From: Monosporascus cannonballus
Taxonomy: Eukaryota; Ascomycota; Sordariomycetes; Xylariales
Direction of reading: 5' to 3'
NCBI GenBank assembly: GCA_004154925.1
Contig: QJNS01000143.1
Span: 124,001-188,000 of the forward strand
Length of the DNA stretch: 64,000 nt
Numbering within the stretch: position 1 is the first letter of the stretch; each line of letters opens with the position of its first letter. The translations under genes and the position numbers were made by a program. Below, in pieces: positions 1 through 11,334 of this stretch. The notes beneath the pieces were generated by a model. It made no database searches. It was not told the DNA's origin and was given only the letters and a program-made list of their open reading frames with translations.

Positions 1-893
1 TTAGGTTATAAGATCGGATATATAAACGTAATTTACCGTTATTGTCGTAAAGCTATAAAAAACTAAGTATATATTTATTAAAAAATATATTCCGTAAAAC
101 CGAAAAAACGTATTTAGAAAACTATAAAAAGATATAATCTGAAAAAGTCGTTCATGAATTTTTTGTTAAAAAAGAAGTTTTAAAATATATATAAATATAT
201 GTTTATAAATTTAACAAATATAGCTAGCTTTAAAAATACAAAGCCGATCTTTTTATATAGAGCGATTAATAATTTGAAACTGCTTATGGTAATATATACG
301 TAATTACTTTCGTTAAAAAGTTTTTTCAAATTTTAATTGTTATTACGATTAAATTCGATCTAAAACTTAAGAAATATAACGTGATAAACGTTTTTATAAA
401 TATTGATTTATCTTACAAAATATACATAAAATATTCTTAAGATATTTATAATATAACAAAATTTTCCTAATTAAAAATATTATGTAAATTTAGGGAATTA
501 TTTTTATTATAGTAAAAAGTTTTTATTAAAACGTTTAAAAAATTAGAACTTAATCCAGTTTTTTATAATCTTTATTATTACATTTGCTAAAGAATATTTT
601 TTTTTCTTTTATAAATAATATTATTATAATATATTACAAAAAAAATAAAACTTGATCGATTAATTAATTTAACAAATATAAAAACACTACACCTTAACAA
701 AAAATAAGGATTTTTAATAATTTTTCGATATCAAAATAATTAAAAATAAACCTAATAAAAAATTTGGTTATTTTAATTTGTTTTTATAAATAAGCTGGTA
801 AATTTAATGCTTAAAACTTTTTTAAATAACCCATTAAAAATACTATAACTAGTATTAAGTTATTACCGAATCTTAATTTGGCCCATTTAAACG

Positions 894-1151
894 TTGTTAA
901 TAAATATCAAAAAAGTCGGTTTTATTCTTTTTATAATAATTAATATACAACTTAATATATTTTTTGCGATATTCCGATTTACCCGATTTAACTTAAACCT
1001 TAATAACGTATATTATAAAGCTGTTAACCGAATTATATTCTCTTTAATCGAAACCAAAACATTAACCTTAAAATTTGGGAGTAAAAATTTATTAAATACT
1101 GAAAAAGACACTTTGTTTGCGGATAATATAATTAACCGAAAACATTGCTAA
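894..1151 (+). pseudogene. Copia-A RNase H domain fragment (copy 1)
   Basis: This 85-codon stretch is open by chance within the dead pol gene. It reads as the RNase H part of a Copia polyprotein: AVNRII..LI.TKTL.LKFG followed by FADN.INRK. In the family these correspond to the 'RYLKGT..LGL.YG' helix and the 'SDADWAGD...RRST' catalytic strand. The strand position carrying the catalytic Asp is recognisable as FADN. The fragment has no start codon of its own (it opens on TTG) and is flanked by stops on both sides within the same pol frame region, so it is a relic and not a gene. The same stretch is present, more damaged, at about 60,190-60,400. Confidence 0.7.
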
Positions 1152-1724
1152 ATTTACAATATAAAATTATTCGAAACAATAATAAAACAACGGCCAAATA
1201 AGGAAAATATAATAATTACTTTTATAATAAAAACCTAATTATTATTTTTTGCGCAAATTAAAAAACAAATCTTATTAAATTTTAATTGATTAAAAAATTA
1301 AAAGAGTACTTTAAATATAAAACCGTTAAATATATAATATAATAATTAATAAATTATATGGCTTATTAAGGCCGATATTATCTTATTAATAATATATATG
1401 TATATATATATATATAATTACTAATTACGATAAACCGTAAAAAGAATTTAATTACAATAAATTATACGTTTACGAACGATATATTAATTAACTGTTTAAA
1501 CAAAACCGTATTACGCAAATCTTTTAAATATTTCAAAAAATAATTAAAATTAATAGATATTACGAAGAATTTTAATTAACGGAAAAACGCCTTGCGAAAA
1601 GTTTTAAAAAAAGAGTTAGCTAATTAAGAAAATTTAATCGCTAGAAGAAAAATAAGATATATAATTATGGCTTTAGGAGTTATAATAATTAATACCGTAA
1701 ATACTTTAATGTATTAAGAGGGTA

Positions 1725-1887
1725 TGCCAGCTAGCAAGGGGTACTCTAGCACCTTATATACGGAAGATTTCCTTTAATCGAAACATATATGTTTCGGAAT
1801 TAGATCACTTTAAAATGCAGTGCGCGTTTTAGAGCACCTGCAACTAGTTATCAATACACATATAACTGATGTCTCTTATATCTGACA
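1725..1887 (+). repeat. 3' LTR of Copia-A copy 1 (163 bp)
   Basis: The LTR starts TGCCAGCTAGC and ends ATATCTGACA, so it keeps TG...CA ends. It aligns over its full length with LTRs at 9,799-9,963 (minus), 55,736-55,898 and 61,017-61,179. Of the family LTRs here, this copy and the one at 9,799-9,963 keep the most G+C and best show the ancestral sequence. Confidence 0.85.
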
Positions 1888-1998
1888 CGTTTTTCCAATT
1901 TCTTTAAAGTCACTTAAGTACCGCTCTATAACGCTAAATATTAACGAATCAAATCTCAAATCCCCGTAACGAGCCACCGAGGCCTGAGTTATAATTGC
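1888..1998 (-). repeat. Inverted homologue of 20,986-21,096
   Basis: Its reverse complement matches 20,986-21,096 over 111 bp with about ten mismatches, most of them C/T or G/A transitions. The block contains one arm and the body of the small inverted-repeat element described at 20,996-21,113. The other arm is missing because Copia-A copy 1 begins exactly here, which marks that insertion as younger. Homology to the right-hand copy continues through 2,110 and, more diverged, to about 3,190. Confidence 0.85.
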
Positions 1999-4719
1999 GT
2001 AAAAACGATTTCGTTTAGTACATTTGCTTTTTTAAAAAAACAAAAATTCGTAATAACTTAATAACAAAACGTTTTTTTATAAATATATATATATATATAT
2101 ACCGTTATTTTTGTTATGGCTTATTAATAATATTATTTTGGTCCTAATCAAGATTTATTTGCTATTCTTAAACCTTAACGCGTATAACAGCTATAGCTCG
2201 AGTTCGTCGCGTTATTATCCCCCTTTTTAAAATACGCTAAATTCGAATTCTCCTAGTTCTACCGGGCCACGGCCTTAGAACAGAATATACGTACGCGTAC
2301 CTTGAATTTCTGGCATTAATATAAAAAAATTAATATAACGTTTGAAAATTTTATTTATGGTTAGGTTGTTTGCGACGATTTAAGCCGAATTATTAGTTTG
2401 ATTATTCGGATTAATCGATTAATTAACGTATTAAAAAATATGCGAACGGCTATTAATATGTAAAAGTTAATAAGAATTTTTAATTTTTACTAATTAAGAC
2501 CCCATTATATATAAATATTATGATATATTATACAGGGCGTTTATAATTTTCGTAAAAAGGTCGGAATTTCGCTATCCGCCGAAAAATTATTATTTGAAAT
2601 TAACGTAATCCATATTATTTTGGACGAAAGTTAACATTTTATAAAAACGTTTGCCCTTAATCAATTCAAGTTTTTAAATTAGGTAATTATATATTTAAAA
2701 CAAAATGATAATCGTATAATACGAAGCGAAAAACGAAATAATTTTATAACAATAACGATCCGAATATTTTTACATATTTTCTTTTTCATAACTTTAGCTA
2801 TTATGGTTAAGATAATTTCTAAAATTAACAGCAGTTACTTACTTTATATACTGGGTACGTTTTTATTAATTTCGGGTTTATTATAAGATAACATCAATAT
2901 ATTAAGGAGATTAAGTATTTATGAAAATTATTATATATTAAATTAAAATGTAATTTGGTTAATAAAAAAAGTTAAAGTAATTATATTAATTCCTTCAAAA
3001 TAATATAGTTTTAATTAAGATAAATTACGTTATATAACTAGGTATAATAGAATAATATCGTATTCTAGTACGATAATTTTAATATTCAAAATTATGTTCG
3101 TAATATAATGTTTCGATATAATGCCGTTATGTGGAATATTATTACTGTTTTATCCGTTATTGCAGCTGTACGCCCGGTTTATTATGGTCCTAAATAGGTA
3201 GTTACGAATATTTATGGTTTTTATTTTATTATTAATATATATAATAATTTTAATACTGGAACATAAATTATTAAATTAGATTAAGGAACTATTGCTTAAT
3301 AGTCCAGATATATTAATTATTAAAAATTTTAAATACCTTGAATGCGAATATTAACCTTTAGGTATAGGGAAAATAATAATATGGATTTCGGGACGATTAA
3401 TATTAAAATATCGGACTTTCGCCTTATAACCATATTTAATTAAGCCGCCGATTTAATGAAAACCGTTATATTTTGCAATTTTTTTATAATGTTATTAACA
3501 ATTATTCTATATATAAATTAATATATATAAAGAAAACAAATAAAACGTAAGTTGTAGATATTAATATATTTAAGCCGGAAATTATTTTATTTCGATAATA
3601 AATATATTTCGTTAATAATAATAAAATTATATCGTTATTCGAAAATTAAATTTAATATCATAATTTGGAGGTAATTATTCGATAATTATTTAAAATTAAT
3701 AATAATATGATTATGCCGTCCGGCAATTATACGGTCGAATAATTTTAGGTTAAGTTTTTTCGTATCCGCAAATATTAAAATAAAAGCAAAATATAGAAAT
3801 ATTAATATAAAAATTCGTTATTTTTCTGTTACCTTAATTAATAATACGATTTAAATAATAATTAAGTTAGTTATTAAAAAAAAATAATTAAGAATTTTTT
3901 CGAAATATATTTTAATAATGAAAAAAATATTAAGTTTTCCGAAAACCAGATTAAATACTATATTGATTTATTTTTTTCGTAAAATACGGCCTTATCCGTT
4001 AATTATATCGCTTAATATAAAGCGAATAAATTAACGGCGCAAAATTTCCGTAAAGTTATTAGCCATATATATAATATTAATATATAAATTAATTATGTTT
4101 ATATTAGTAAAAAGCTAATAAAAATATTAGATAAAAATAAATATTTTATTTTAAAAGATTAAATATTTTAAAATTTAAATTATTTACCTTAAATTTTTAA
4201 ATATATTACCTGTATTTCGTTAAATAAGAAAAAAAATATATTTCGGAACTTATTAATAACGATTTTAAAATTTATATATTATTATTATGTTAATTTTAAA
4301 AAGGTAAAACATTATAATATATATTAATCGAAATTTTAAGTTATTTTTTATTTTAATAATTTTTATTTCGTATTAATTAAAATTATTATTATATTAAAAA
4401 GTAAATAATTTAATTTTCCATTAAATTATATAAATTATAATATTAAAAGTTTCTTAATTAATATATATTATTAAAATTAATACTAATAATTTGTACGAAT
4501 TTAATTAGAAATGCATTAAATGGAATAAAAAAATTATAACTTATTATTAGGCCTTATTTTAGAGGTTTTATTATTTTTATGGGTATTATTCTTAAAGGAG
4601 TTTAGCTGATATATTGGACCCCTGACAGATATTTCTTGATTAAAAGCTATAACTGTGGCTACGACTGCTGCGCCGCAGGCGCAGCCACAACCTCCGAAAT
4701 GGGGTCCTGATCACGATAA
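1999..4719 (-). repeat. Family Y repeat, copy a (unclassified, RIP-degraded)
   Basis: This is an unclassified interspersed repeat read on the minus strand. Its 5' end (4,719 downward) matches 47,103-48,520 on the plus strand, and its 3' part (about 3,190-1,999) matches about 19,440-20,995. A coding relic is visible on the minus strand near 3,490-3,330: after restoring RIP stops it reads KIAKYNGF, then GGLIKYGYKAKVRYF, then PEIHIIIFPIPKG. The same block recurs at about 48,296-48,440. I do not recognise the protein family; a transposase is the obvious guess but no catalytic motif is identified. The element's 5' end truncates the LTR of Copia-A copy 2 after about 62 bp, so Y appears to have inserted into it. 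Confidence 0.6.
4616..4710 (-). repeat. Conserved GC-rich hairpin block at the 5' end of Y copy a
   Basis: A 95-bp block is bounded by GGACCCC and GGGGTCC and contains a 36-bp hairpin at 4,654-4,689 with TGTGGCT/AGCCACA outer stem and a CTGCGCC-type inner stem. Its reverse complement matches 47,116-47,210 with only about five differences, all C/T. It has far less RIP damage than the sequence around it. Confidence 0.75.
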
Positions 4720-4781
4720 GGCAATCAGTATGGGACCTTTCCGTATATGGGGAGCGCGCCGCACCCCCCAGCTAGCTAACA
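4720..4781 (-). repeat. Truncated 3' LTR of Copia-A copy 2
   Basis: Reading on the minus strand it starts TGTTAGCTAGC and matches the first ~60 bp of the LTR at 9,799-9,963, including the CCATATACGGAAA run. It then changes abruptly into the family Y 5' end at about 4,720. Confidence 0.8.
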
Positions 4782-7700
4782 CACCTCCTTAACGCCTTAA
4801 AGCATTTACGGCGTTAATCGTCATATTTCATCATGTTTTAAAGCTACAGCTATATATTCTACCTTTCCTCCAGCGATTAAAGTTTTCTAATTAATTAATT
4901 TCTTGTTTAAAATAACTCTTAAGGCTTTTTTTTCGCTAATCCAGGGCTTTTATAATATTTATTAATCTTAATTACTTTTTAAAATATCTAAAGGCTTTTC
5001 GTAACAGGGCTTTAATTAATCCTTTAATTGATATATTATTTATAAACGTATAATCTATTTTGATTAACTTTTTTTATTGCTTTTCGCAACTAATAATTAT
5101 ATATATTTATATACTGTAACTTTATTTTAAAAAGGACGACGTCGACATTAATTAACCGTGTACTTTATTAATTATTGCATTATATATTTACCGGTTTTAT
5201 GTTTAGGCCGATTTTTAATTTTTCGATTAATTAAAAATAAAATATTGTTTTATAATTTATATAAAATAATAATTCCGTTTTAATTAAAAAAATAATTATT
5301 ATATTTTATTTATTGGCTTAATATCCTATTATTTCGCCGAATAATTTCATAACATAAAATTAAAAGCTTCTTTAATTAATTATTGTATTTACGAAAAAAA
5401 TAGCGCTTTAAATATTTGTCGAAATTTCATTTTTGAATTATAATATTAATATTTTAATACCAAATAAGTATAGTATAATTCGATTAATAACTTTATAATA
5501 TACGTTACTAACGTTTCAATGAAATTAGGAAAATCGGGATATCTTAAAAATATATTTAATAATATTTTAAATGTAATATATAAAATAAAACCGAAATTTT
5601 TCTAATATTTGTGAATTAACTTTAAATAAATTAAATTAAAATTCGGCAATAATTTAATATTTGTTATAAACGTTTTTAGTCAGTTATTTCGATTTTGTAA
5701 AAATTAAATTAACCAGCTTATTTATAAAATCTGATTAAAATAACCAGATTTTTTTAACTTTATTTTTAATTATTTCGATTTCGAAAAACTATTATAAATC
5801 TTTATTCCTTATAAAGGTATACCGTTCCCGAATTTATTAAATTAATTAATAAACGAAATTTTAATTCTTTTTATTATATGCGATAATAATATCGTTTACG
5901 AAAAAAAAACACCTTTAACGAATTAAATAATAAAGTTCGTAAAAAATAAAACTTAATGTTAAATTCTGTAATATGTTAATAAACCTTTTCTGCCAAAATA
6001 AAAATAATTCCTTTAATTTATATAATGCTTTTTTAATTATGAATATTCTTTTATATTGAAAAATCTTCAGAGTATCTTTATATATATTTCGTAAAATAAC
6101 GTTATATTAACGAAAATGTTTATAATGTTATATTACTTAAGTCTTAAGGTAAATTTAATTGCGGTAATGATTAAAGTTCGAAATAATTTCTTAAGGAATA
6201 TAAATACGTATATATTGCTATAAACGTCTTTTAATTATTAATCGTGTTATACGATGAGGTAAGCCTCATATTTTTATAATTAACCGTATTTATTATATAT
6301 ATCTTAAAATCTATTTTTAATAAAACATTAATTAATGATTTGCTAGGATTATAGTTTGTTTATAATTTAATAAGTAAGCCTTTTTAGATTTATAAAATAT
6401 TTCTTTTAATAAATATATATTTAAATTTTTTAGGCCTTGTAGCAATAACGGTAAATTACGCTTATATACCCGCTTTTACGACCTAAATACTTTTATATAC
6501 GCTGTAATATTAAAACCTTTCCGATTAAAATAATGTATATTTCGGGTAATTATTTTTCTTAAATTTCCGTAATTTACTAGCCGATTATCGTTCGCATTTA
6601 CAAAAACAGCTAAATGTTTAATGTTAAATACAGTTCCTCATATTTTATATTTATTTCGGATAATATTAATTGGATACGTAATATACGGAAAACTTACGTT
6701 TACGACCCGTAAGGCAATATCGTTTTTTACCGTTATTCTAAGTTGAACAATATAGTAAAAATTTAAAGTTATTTTTATTTTTTTTCCGTTAGCATAATAA
6801 TCATAATAATTATTAAAGTAAAAGTTGACGGCGGTACTAGTCCAAAAACGGAAATAATTCGAATATAACGGTTATATAAAAATAATTAATTTTTTATACT
6901 TAAATTTATTTTTCTCGATCCCGTCCGTCTTTTACGTTAATACTTTTTTAAATTATTTTTATATCTAATTAATAATTAAATTATTCCGTTTAAGGTTGCG
7001 TTTTCCTTTTATAAGTATAAAGGGTAATTATTAATTTAAATAGGTATTTTTATTTATTAAAATAAATTTTATAATTTGTTTTTCTATTGCGTATAAAAAG
7101 ATATATTTTAATTTTTTAGTATTTTCTGGAAATTAAACTTTTATTAAATTATAAGTTTCGAATAATAATAATTTTATTAATTAACCCATTTCAAATTTCG
7201 TAAATATTCGTAAATAAATTCATTAAAGTTTCCGATTACATATTATTACGTTATTTTTATATATTTAATAAATAAAATAAATTTCGTATCAGCTTTATTA
7301 AAAGAATATATATTTGGAGATGCGGTTATAGAGGTATATTATTGCTTTAAAATTATATACGGTTAAAAACGAAAATAATTCCACGTTATTTTATATCGTA
7401 ATTATTTTTTTCTAAAATTATATCTTTTAAACGTTTTGTATTTCCGTTTTAAATTTAAATATATAATATCAAGGGTTTAAACTTAAGATTAAAAAAGCAA
7501 TTAATAATATTTTTAAGCTGGGAATTCTTTAAGATATCATTATTATGTTCCAATATTTATAAAAATATTTTATTTTATTTCTTTCAAACTTTTAAAAAAT
7601 ATTACAACGTTATAATTAATATATTTGGTTTTTGAGTTTTAAAATAAATATTCTAAAAAAAGCTTAAATATCAGTCAATTATAAATATAACGTATTTGTA

Positions 7701-9798
7701 TTTTTTAAAGTTTTTTTCGAAATTTGTAAAATCGATAATTATTTTTTATTTTAATTAAATCTTTTTCTTTAGGTATCCGGCGTATTTGTCTTTTAGCTTT
7801 CGCCTGGCTATATATTTGGCATTTAATTATTTTAAGGCCTTTTAAGCGGATTTTCTTCGTATGGGATTATAATTATGCGATTATTTCGGGTCCTATAGAT
7901 TTTAATCTTAGGTGCTATAGAATATCGTTATCGATTTGTAGTAATTTTTTTATTTACGAATTTATATTATATTTATAAATTAATAAATTTATATAAGTAA
8001 TTATGATGTTAACATTTTCAATAACGAATTAATTAAATTTATTTATGAATATAATACTTCTTTAATTATATTTATTTCGAATAGAATTATTAATATTTCG
8101 ATTATTTTATCAATATTTCTTTTCGCAATTACTGGAAAAATATCAAATTATATACGAAATTTTCGTAATATATTATATTATATAAACGTAACGTTTTCAT
8201 ACCGCCAAAGTTTCGAAATATTATATTGACTTTTCTGTATTTATTAATAGGAATAAAATTATTATTTACCTATATTTCATCATTTTATACGGTTAATTCA
8301 AAATTCAAAAACTTATTAATAAAATTAAAAATATACACTATTAACTTTAAATCTAAACTAAATAAGCTTTTTAAAAAGTAAAACAACATATTTATAATAT
8401 TATATTAATTAATATTTAACAAATACGACAAAATTCGTTTTACTTATTTTAAGAATTAATTTACTTATATAAATATTTTTTCCATCGTTTTCGATAAACG
8501 GTTACTTTCTTTTTTAAAAATTAATGACCGGTAATTTAACTACAAACGTATATCTTTATCTTCTTATTAAACTGGAAATTTACTGGAATTTTACTAGGGA
8601 ATATACAATAATATTAATGTAATATATAATAAACGTTTAAATAAACCTTATAATAAATACCTTACGCATTTAATTTTTGTCGTTTTTGTTTGTCAACGTT
8701 TCGGTTTACATAAAAGCTTTTATAATTATTTTGTTTTGCTTTATACCTCGCGGCTTTTTTTCCTAATTATAAATTAATAAGTTTAACATTTTTCTAATTA
8801 AAACTATCATAATTAAGGGTATCCGTAAAGACCATTTGAAACGTCGGAAATATTACCTTCATATTTTATAATATAAATATAAAATAAGTTATAGCTTAAT
8901 ACTCCAGAAAATTAATTACCGTTTTTTAAAAATTAATTATGTTATTATCGATTTCGGTTTTTTTACCATTTAAAAGGTAATAATTTATATCCTTATTATA
9001 AGAGCTAATTTTATACATAAGTTATAAATTTATATAATCGTCGTTTTCGTTTTTAAAACACCATATCGTTATTTTAAAACCATAATTTTTTGTTCTTTTA
9101 CAATTTATTCGTTTAATTTCTTATTAAATTTCGAAATTTATTTTAATATTTCGTAATATTTTCGTTAAATATTAATTAAAAGTTTGTTATTATATACCTT
9201 ACTTAATTCGGCTAATTTGACATATTATTTCTATAAATATATTCCGAGAAAGAAATTCGTTTCCTTAATTATTAAAAATATTAACATTAATATTTATTTC
9301 GTTATATCATTAATACTTCTACGAAAAATATCGTATTTTCGATTTTTAAAAATATATGTCGTAAAATCTTAATTATAAGTTTATTTGTTTTCGATCGTTA
9401 TATTAAAGATATTTATTAGATATTTTATAAAATTAGGTTTTTCGATAATTCTTCCGGATAATAAGAACAATGTTAAGGTGTTAAATCGCGCTGTATAGCA
9501 AATTCGTCTTTTGGGATAAAAAGGTGTATCGGGTTTTATTAATTTAACAGGTTACGAAAATAACTAAACAAAATCGATGAAATTTTATATATTTAATACG
9601 TGTATTTTAAACTGAAATTCGCTCTTAAAACGATCTTAATCCTTGTGTCCTTTATAGATAATTAAAGATATCGATTATACGGTCGTTATTATTATTATCA
9701 GAGTATATGGATAATTAATACTGATATATAACCTATACCGTCTCAGTAACAGCTAATTAGTAAATATATATACGAATTAAGCGAATAAGATTTTTAAT

Positions 9799-9963
9799 CG
9801 TTAGATATAAAGAACATTAATTGTGTTGTTATATTCCGCTAAGTTGTACGTACTACCGCACGCGTACAACTTTAAGTAGTTTAGCCACGGAACATATATG
9901 AGCCGATCAGTATAGGACTTTTCCGTATATGGGGAGCGCTCCGCACTCCCGAGCTAGCTGACA
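9799..9963 (-). repeat. 5' LTR of Copia-A copy 2
   Basis: Reading on the minus strand it starts TGTCAGCTAGCTCGGG and ends in TTATATCTAACG. It aligns over its full length with the 163-bp LTR at 1,725-1,887. The flanking base pairs on the right are CGAAT; the matching target duplication cannot be seen because the other end is truncated. Confidence 0.85.
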
Positions 9964-10099
9964 CGAATCGCTTTAATAGTTTGAAATAATCTGAAATCAT
10001 CCGGTAAAAGTGGTAATATTAAAGAATTTGCAGCTAAACTGCACAAAATTCTTTGTGTATTATAAAACCAAACACCGCCGATATTCCTCTAAACCGAAT

Positions 10100-10880
10100 C
10101 TAATTTTCGTTCAAATTTCTATCATTATTATTATCTTGCGCATTATCCGAATCCTTATTATGTTACGCGTTGTTGTTTTGCGCGTTATTCTTTTGCGCAT
10201 TATTATTTTGCGCGTTTTTTTTAGTACGCTTAAAACTTTAGTTATAAGCTCTACCTAACGAAACGCTAGGTTTTTCACCGAGAGACGTATCTTTTATCCA
10301 CTGTCCTGCTAACCTTTGATAATAGCTTAAAATATTTTTAACTAATTGTATATCTTTTTGTTAAATAATAATTCGTTTAGCCTAAGTAACGTATAAATTA
10401 ATTGTTATAAAATTTTAGATTATTTTCAAATTATTTCATATATTATTTACCTTGAAATAAGTCCATTAATATAGCTTTTGCCTTTTTTTACATAACGCCT
10501 CTGGCAAACATTTAGAATCGTAATTAGCTTTTAAACTATTGCGAAATTGTCTTTATTAAACGTTAAAAAAGCGTTTTTTTCAGCAGTAACTTAGTATGTA
10601 TTTAATATCGTCGGATCTTATACAAAACGGCGGTTATATATATTAGTATTTTTTTAAGATTATTTCATTTTATTAATGACAACTTACGGCCAGGTAAAAC
10701 GCTTTTTTTTTGCCTTTTAAAAGGAGCCGTGCGTTTAGGTATTGTTTTTCCAGCCGGGCGTTTAGGCATTATTTTCCTAGCCGGGGGTTATTTTACAGCG
10801 CGAGGAATTTTCTTTTTAACGCCAAATGGTTTTTTTGATTCCAGAATTAACTGGCGAATCGTTTACCTAATACGTGCCAT
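10100..10880 (-). pseudogene. Histone H3-like variant, RIP-inactivated, one intron
   Basis: On the minus strand an ATG at 10,880 opens a 245-codon frame (10,880-10,451, intron 10,450-10,405, 10,404-10,100) broken only by RIP-type stops. The start reads MARIR-stop-TIRQ, matching ARTKQTARK of histone H3 with the stop at Gln5. A basic Lys/Arg/Pro tail of about 80 codons follows, longer than in H3. The histone fold then reads YKIRRY(Q).HTKLLLKK.LF, QRLIKTISQ.FKS.LRF, a second helix ending ILMDLF, and after the intron INLYVT.AKRIII.QKDIQL. These match IRRYQKSTELLIRKLPF, LRFQ, LFED, TNLCAIHAKRVTI and KDIQLARR of H3. Loop 1 has canonical H3 length, not the longer CENP-A form. The tail after the fold is Asn/Gln-rich (NNNAQ units) and unlike H3. 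The intron donor is GTAAAT; the acceptor appears mutated AG to AA. H3 kinship is certain from motifs; function of the variant is unknown. Confidence 0.82.
10166..10214 (-). repeat. 15-bp tandem repeat in the C-tail of the H3-like pseudogene
   Basis: About three units of a 15-bp repeat separated by GCGCAA, encoding Asn-Asn-Asn-Ala-Gln type units on the minus strand. It gives the low-complexity C-terminal tail of the H3-like relic. Confidence 0.7.
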
Positions 10881-11334
10881 TTTGGCTATTATTACAATTA
10901 TGAAATTATTAGCAAATAACTTTTTTATAATTATTTTAATAAAACCTTCTTATTTTAATTAGGTTTATTATTATAATGGCGTAAGGTTATTAATTGCAGT
11001 TGCGGTATAATAATAAATAAGTATTTCGCGAATTTTTAATTAAATGTCGATATAGGCGATTTTTTTTAGAAAATAAAATATATAAAGTAATATAGGGTGA
11101 TTAAAAATTGTTTCTAAAATTTACCTAGGTACTTTATTTTAAAAAGTTTTATTTTCTTATTATAATAAAAACAATATCTATAGCATTATTATTTTACGAT
11201 TATTTCTTTAATTTTAATTTGTATAAATAATATTTCTTATAATAAAAATTTATGTATTATATAATAAAAATATATATTAAAAAAAGAAGGAATAGCTTTA
11301 TATCAAATTTAGTCCTCCTTTAAAATTTTCGAAT

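Larger units (their letters stand above)
1..1887 (+). mobile_element. Ty1/Copia retrotransposon, family A copy 1 (3' part, RIP-degraded)
   Basis: This is the 3' part of an LTR retrotransposon cut by the left window edge. It aligns by eye with the full-length copy at 55,736-61,179: the stretch at 1-250 matches about 59,290-59,530, and the pol end at 1,620-1,720 matches about 60,900-61,010. It ends in a 163-bp LTR at 1,725-1,887. Reverse transcriptase remains lie near 290-650, in the order IINAFVY-like block, YIKT-like block, then a run equivalent to the YVDDI motif. RNase H remains follow at 894-1,151. Base changes are RIP-type. The element sits inside a repeat whose other copy is at 20,986-21,096, because that homology starts at the first base after the LTR. 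Confidence 0.85.
4720..9963 (-). mobile_element. Ty1/Copia retrotransposon, family A copy 2 (minus strand, RIP-degraded)
   Basis: The 5' LTR lies at 9,799-9,963 and the 3' LTR survives only as 4,720-4,781 before family Y interrupts it. Gag begins near 9,690 on the minus strand; the ATG seen in copy 3 is ATA here, as RIP would produce. The gag stretch at about 9,430-9,560 aligns closely with 56,170-56,280. Reverse transcriptase remains are on the minus strand at about 6,160-5,840 (IINIFVN block followed by EIYIK, then a KKALYKL-like block). The polyprotein end near 4,800-4,880 matches the ends of copies 1 and 3. No open frame survives. Spacing of LTR, gag, RT and pol end agrees with the 5.44-kb full-length copy at 55,736-61,179. 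Confidence 0.85.

Noticed and set aside
2130..2170. CTTGATTAGGACC (minus strand) as a second terminal repeat of family Y
   Set aside because: Only about 13 bp resemble the Y 5' end CTTGATCAGGACC and the similarity stops there, so it does not support an LTR or TIR.
9184..9372. 62-codon plus-strand frame
   Set aside because: It lies antisense in the gag region of Copia-A copy 2, is AT-driven (Ile/Tyr/Leu/Lys) and has no motif.
10010..10258. 82-codon plus-strand frame rich in Ile/Arg
   Set aside because: It is the antisense shadow of the Asn/Gln-rich C-tail of the H3-like pseudogene.
10729..10962. 77-codon plus-strand frame
   Set aside because: Antisense shadow of the basic N-tail of the H3-like pseudogene; starts on a GTG codon and has no motif.
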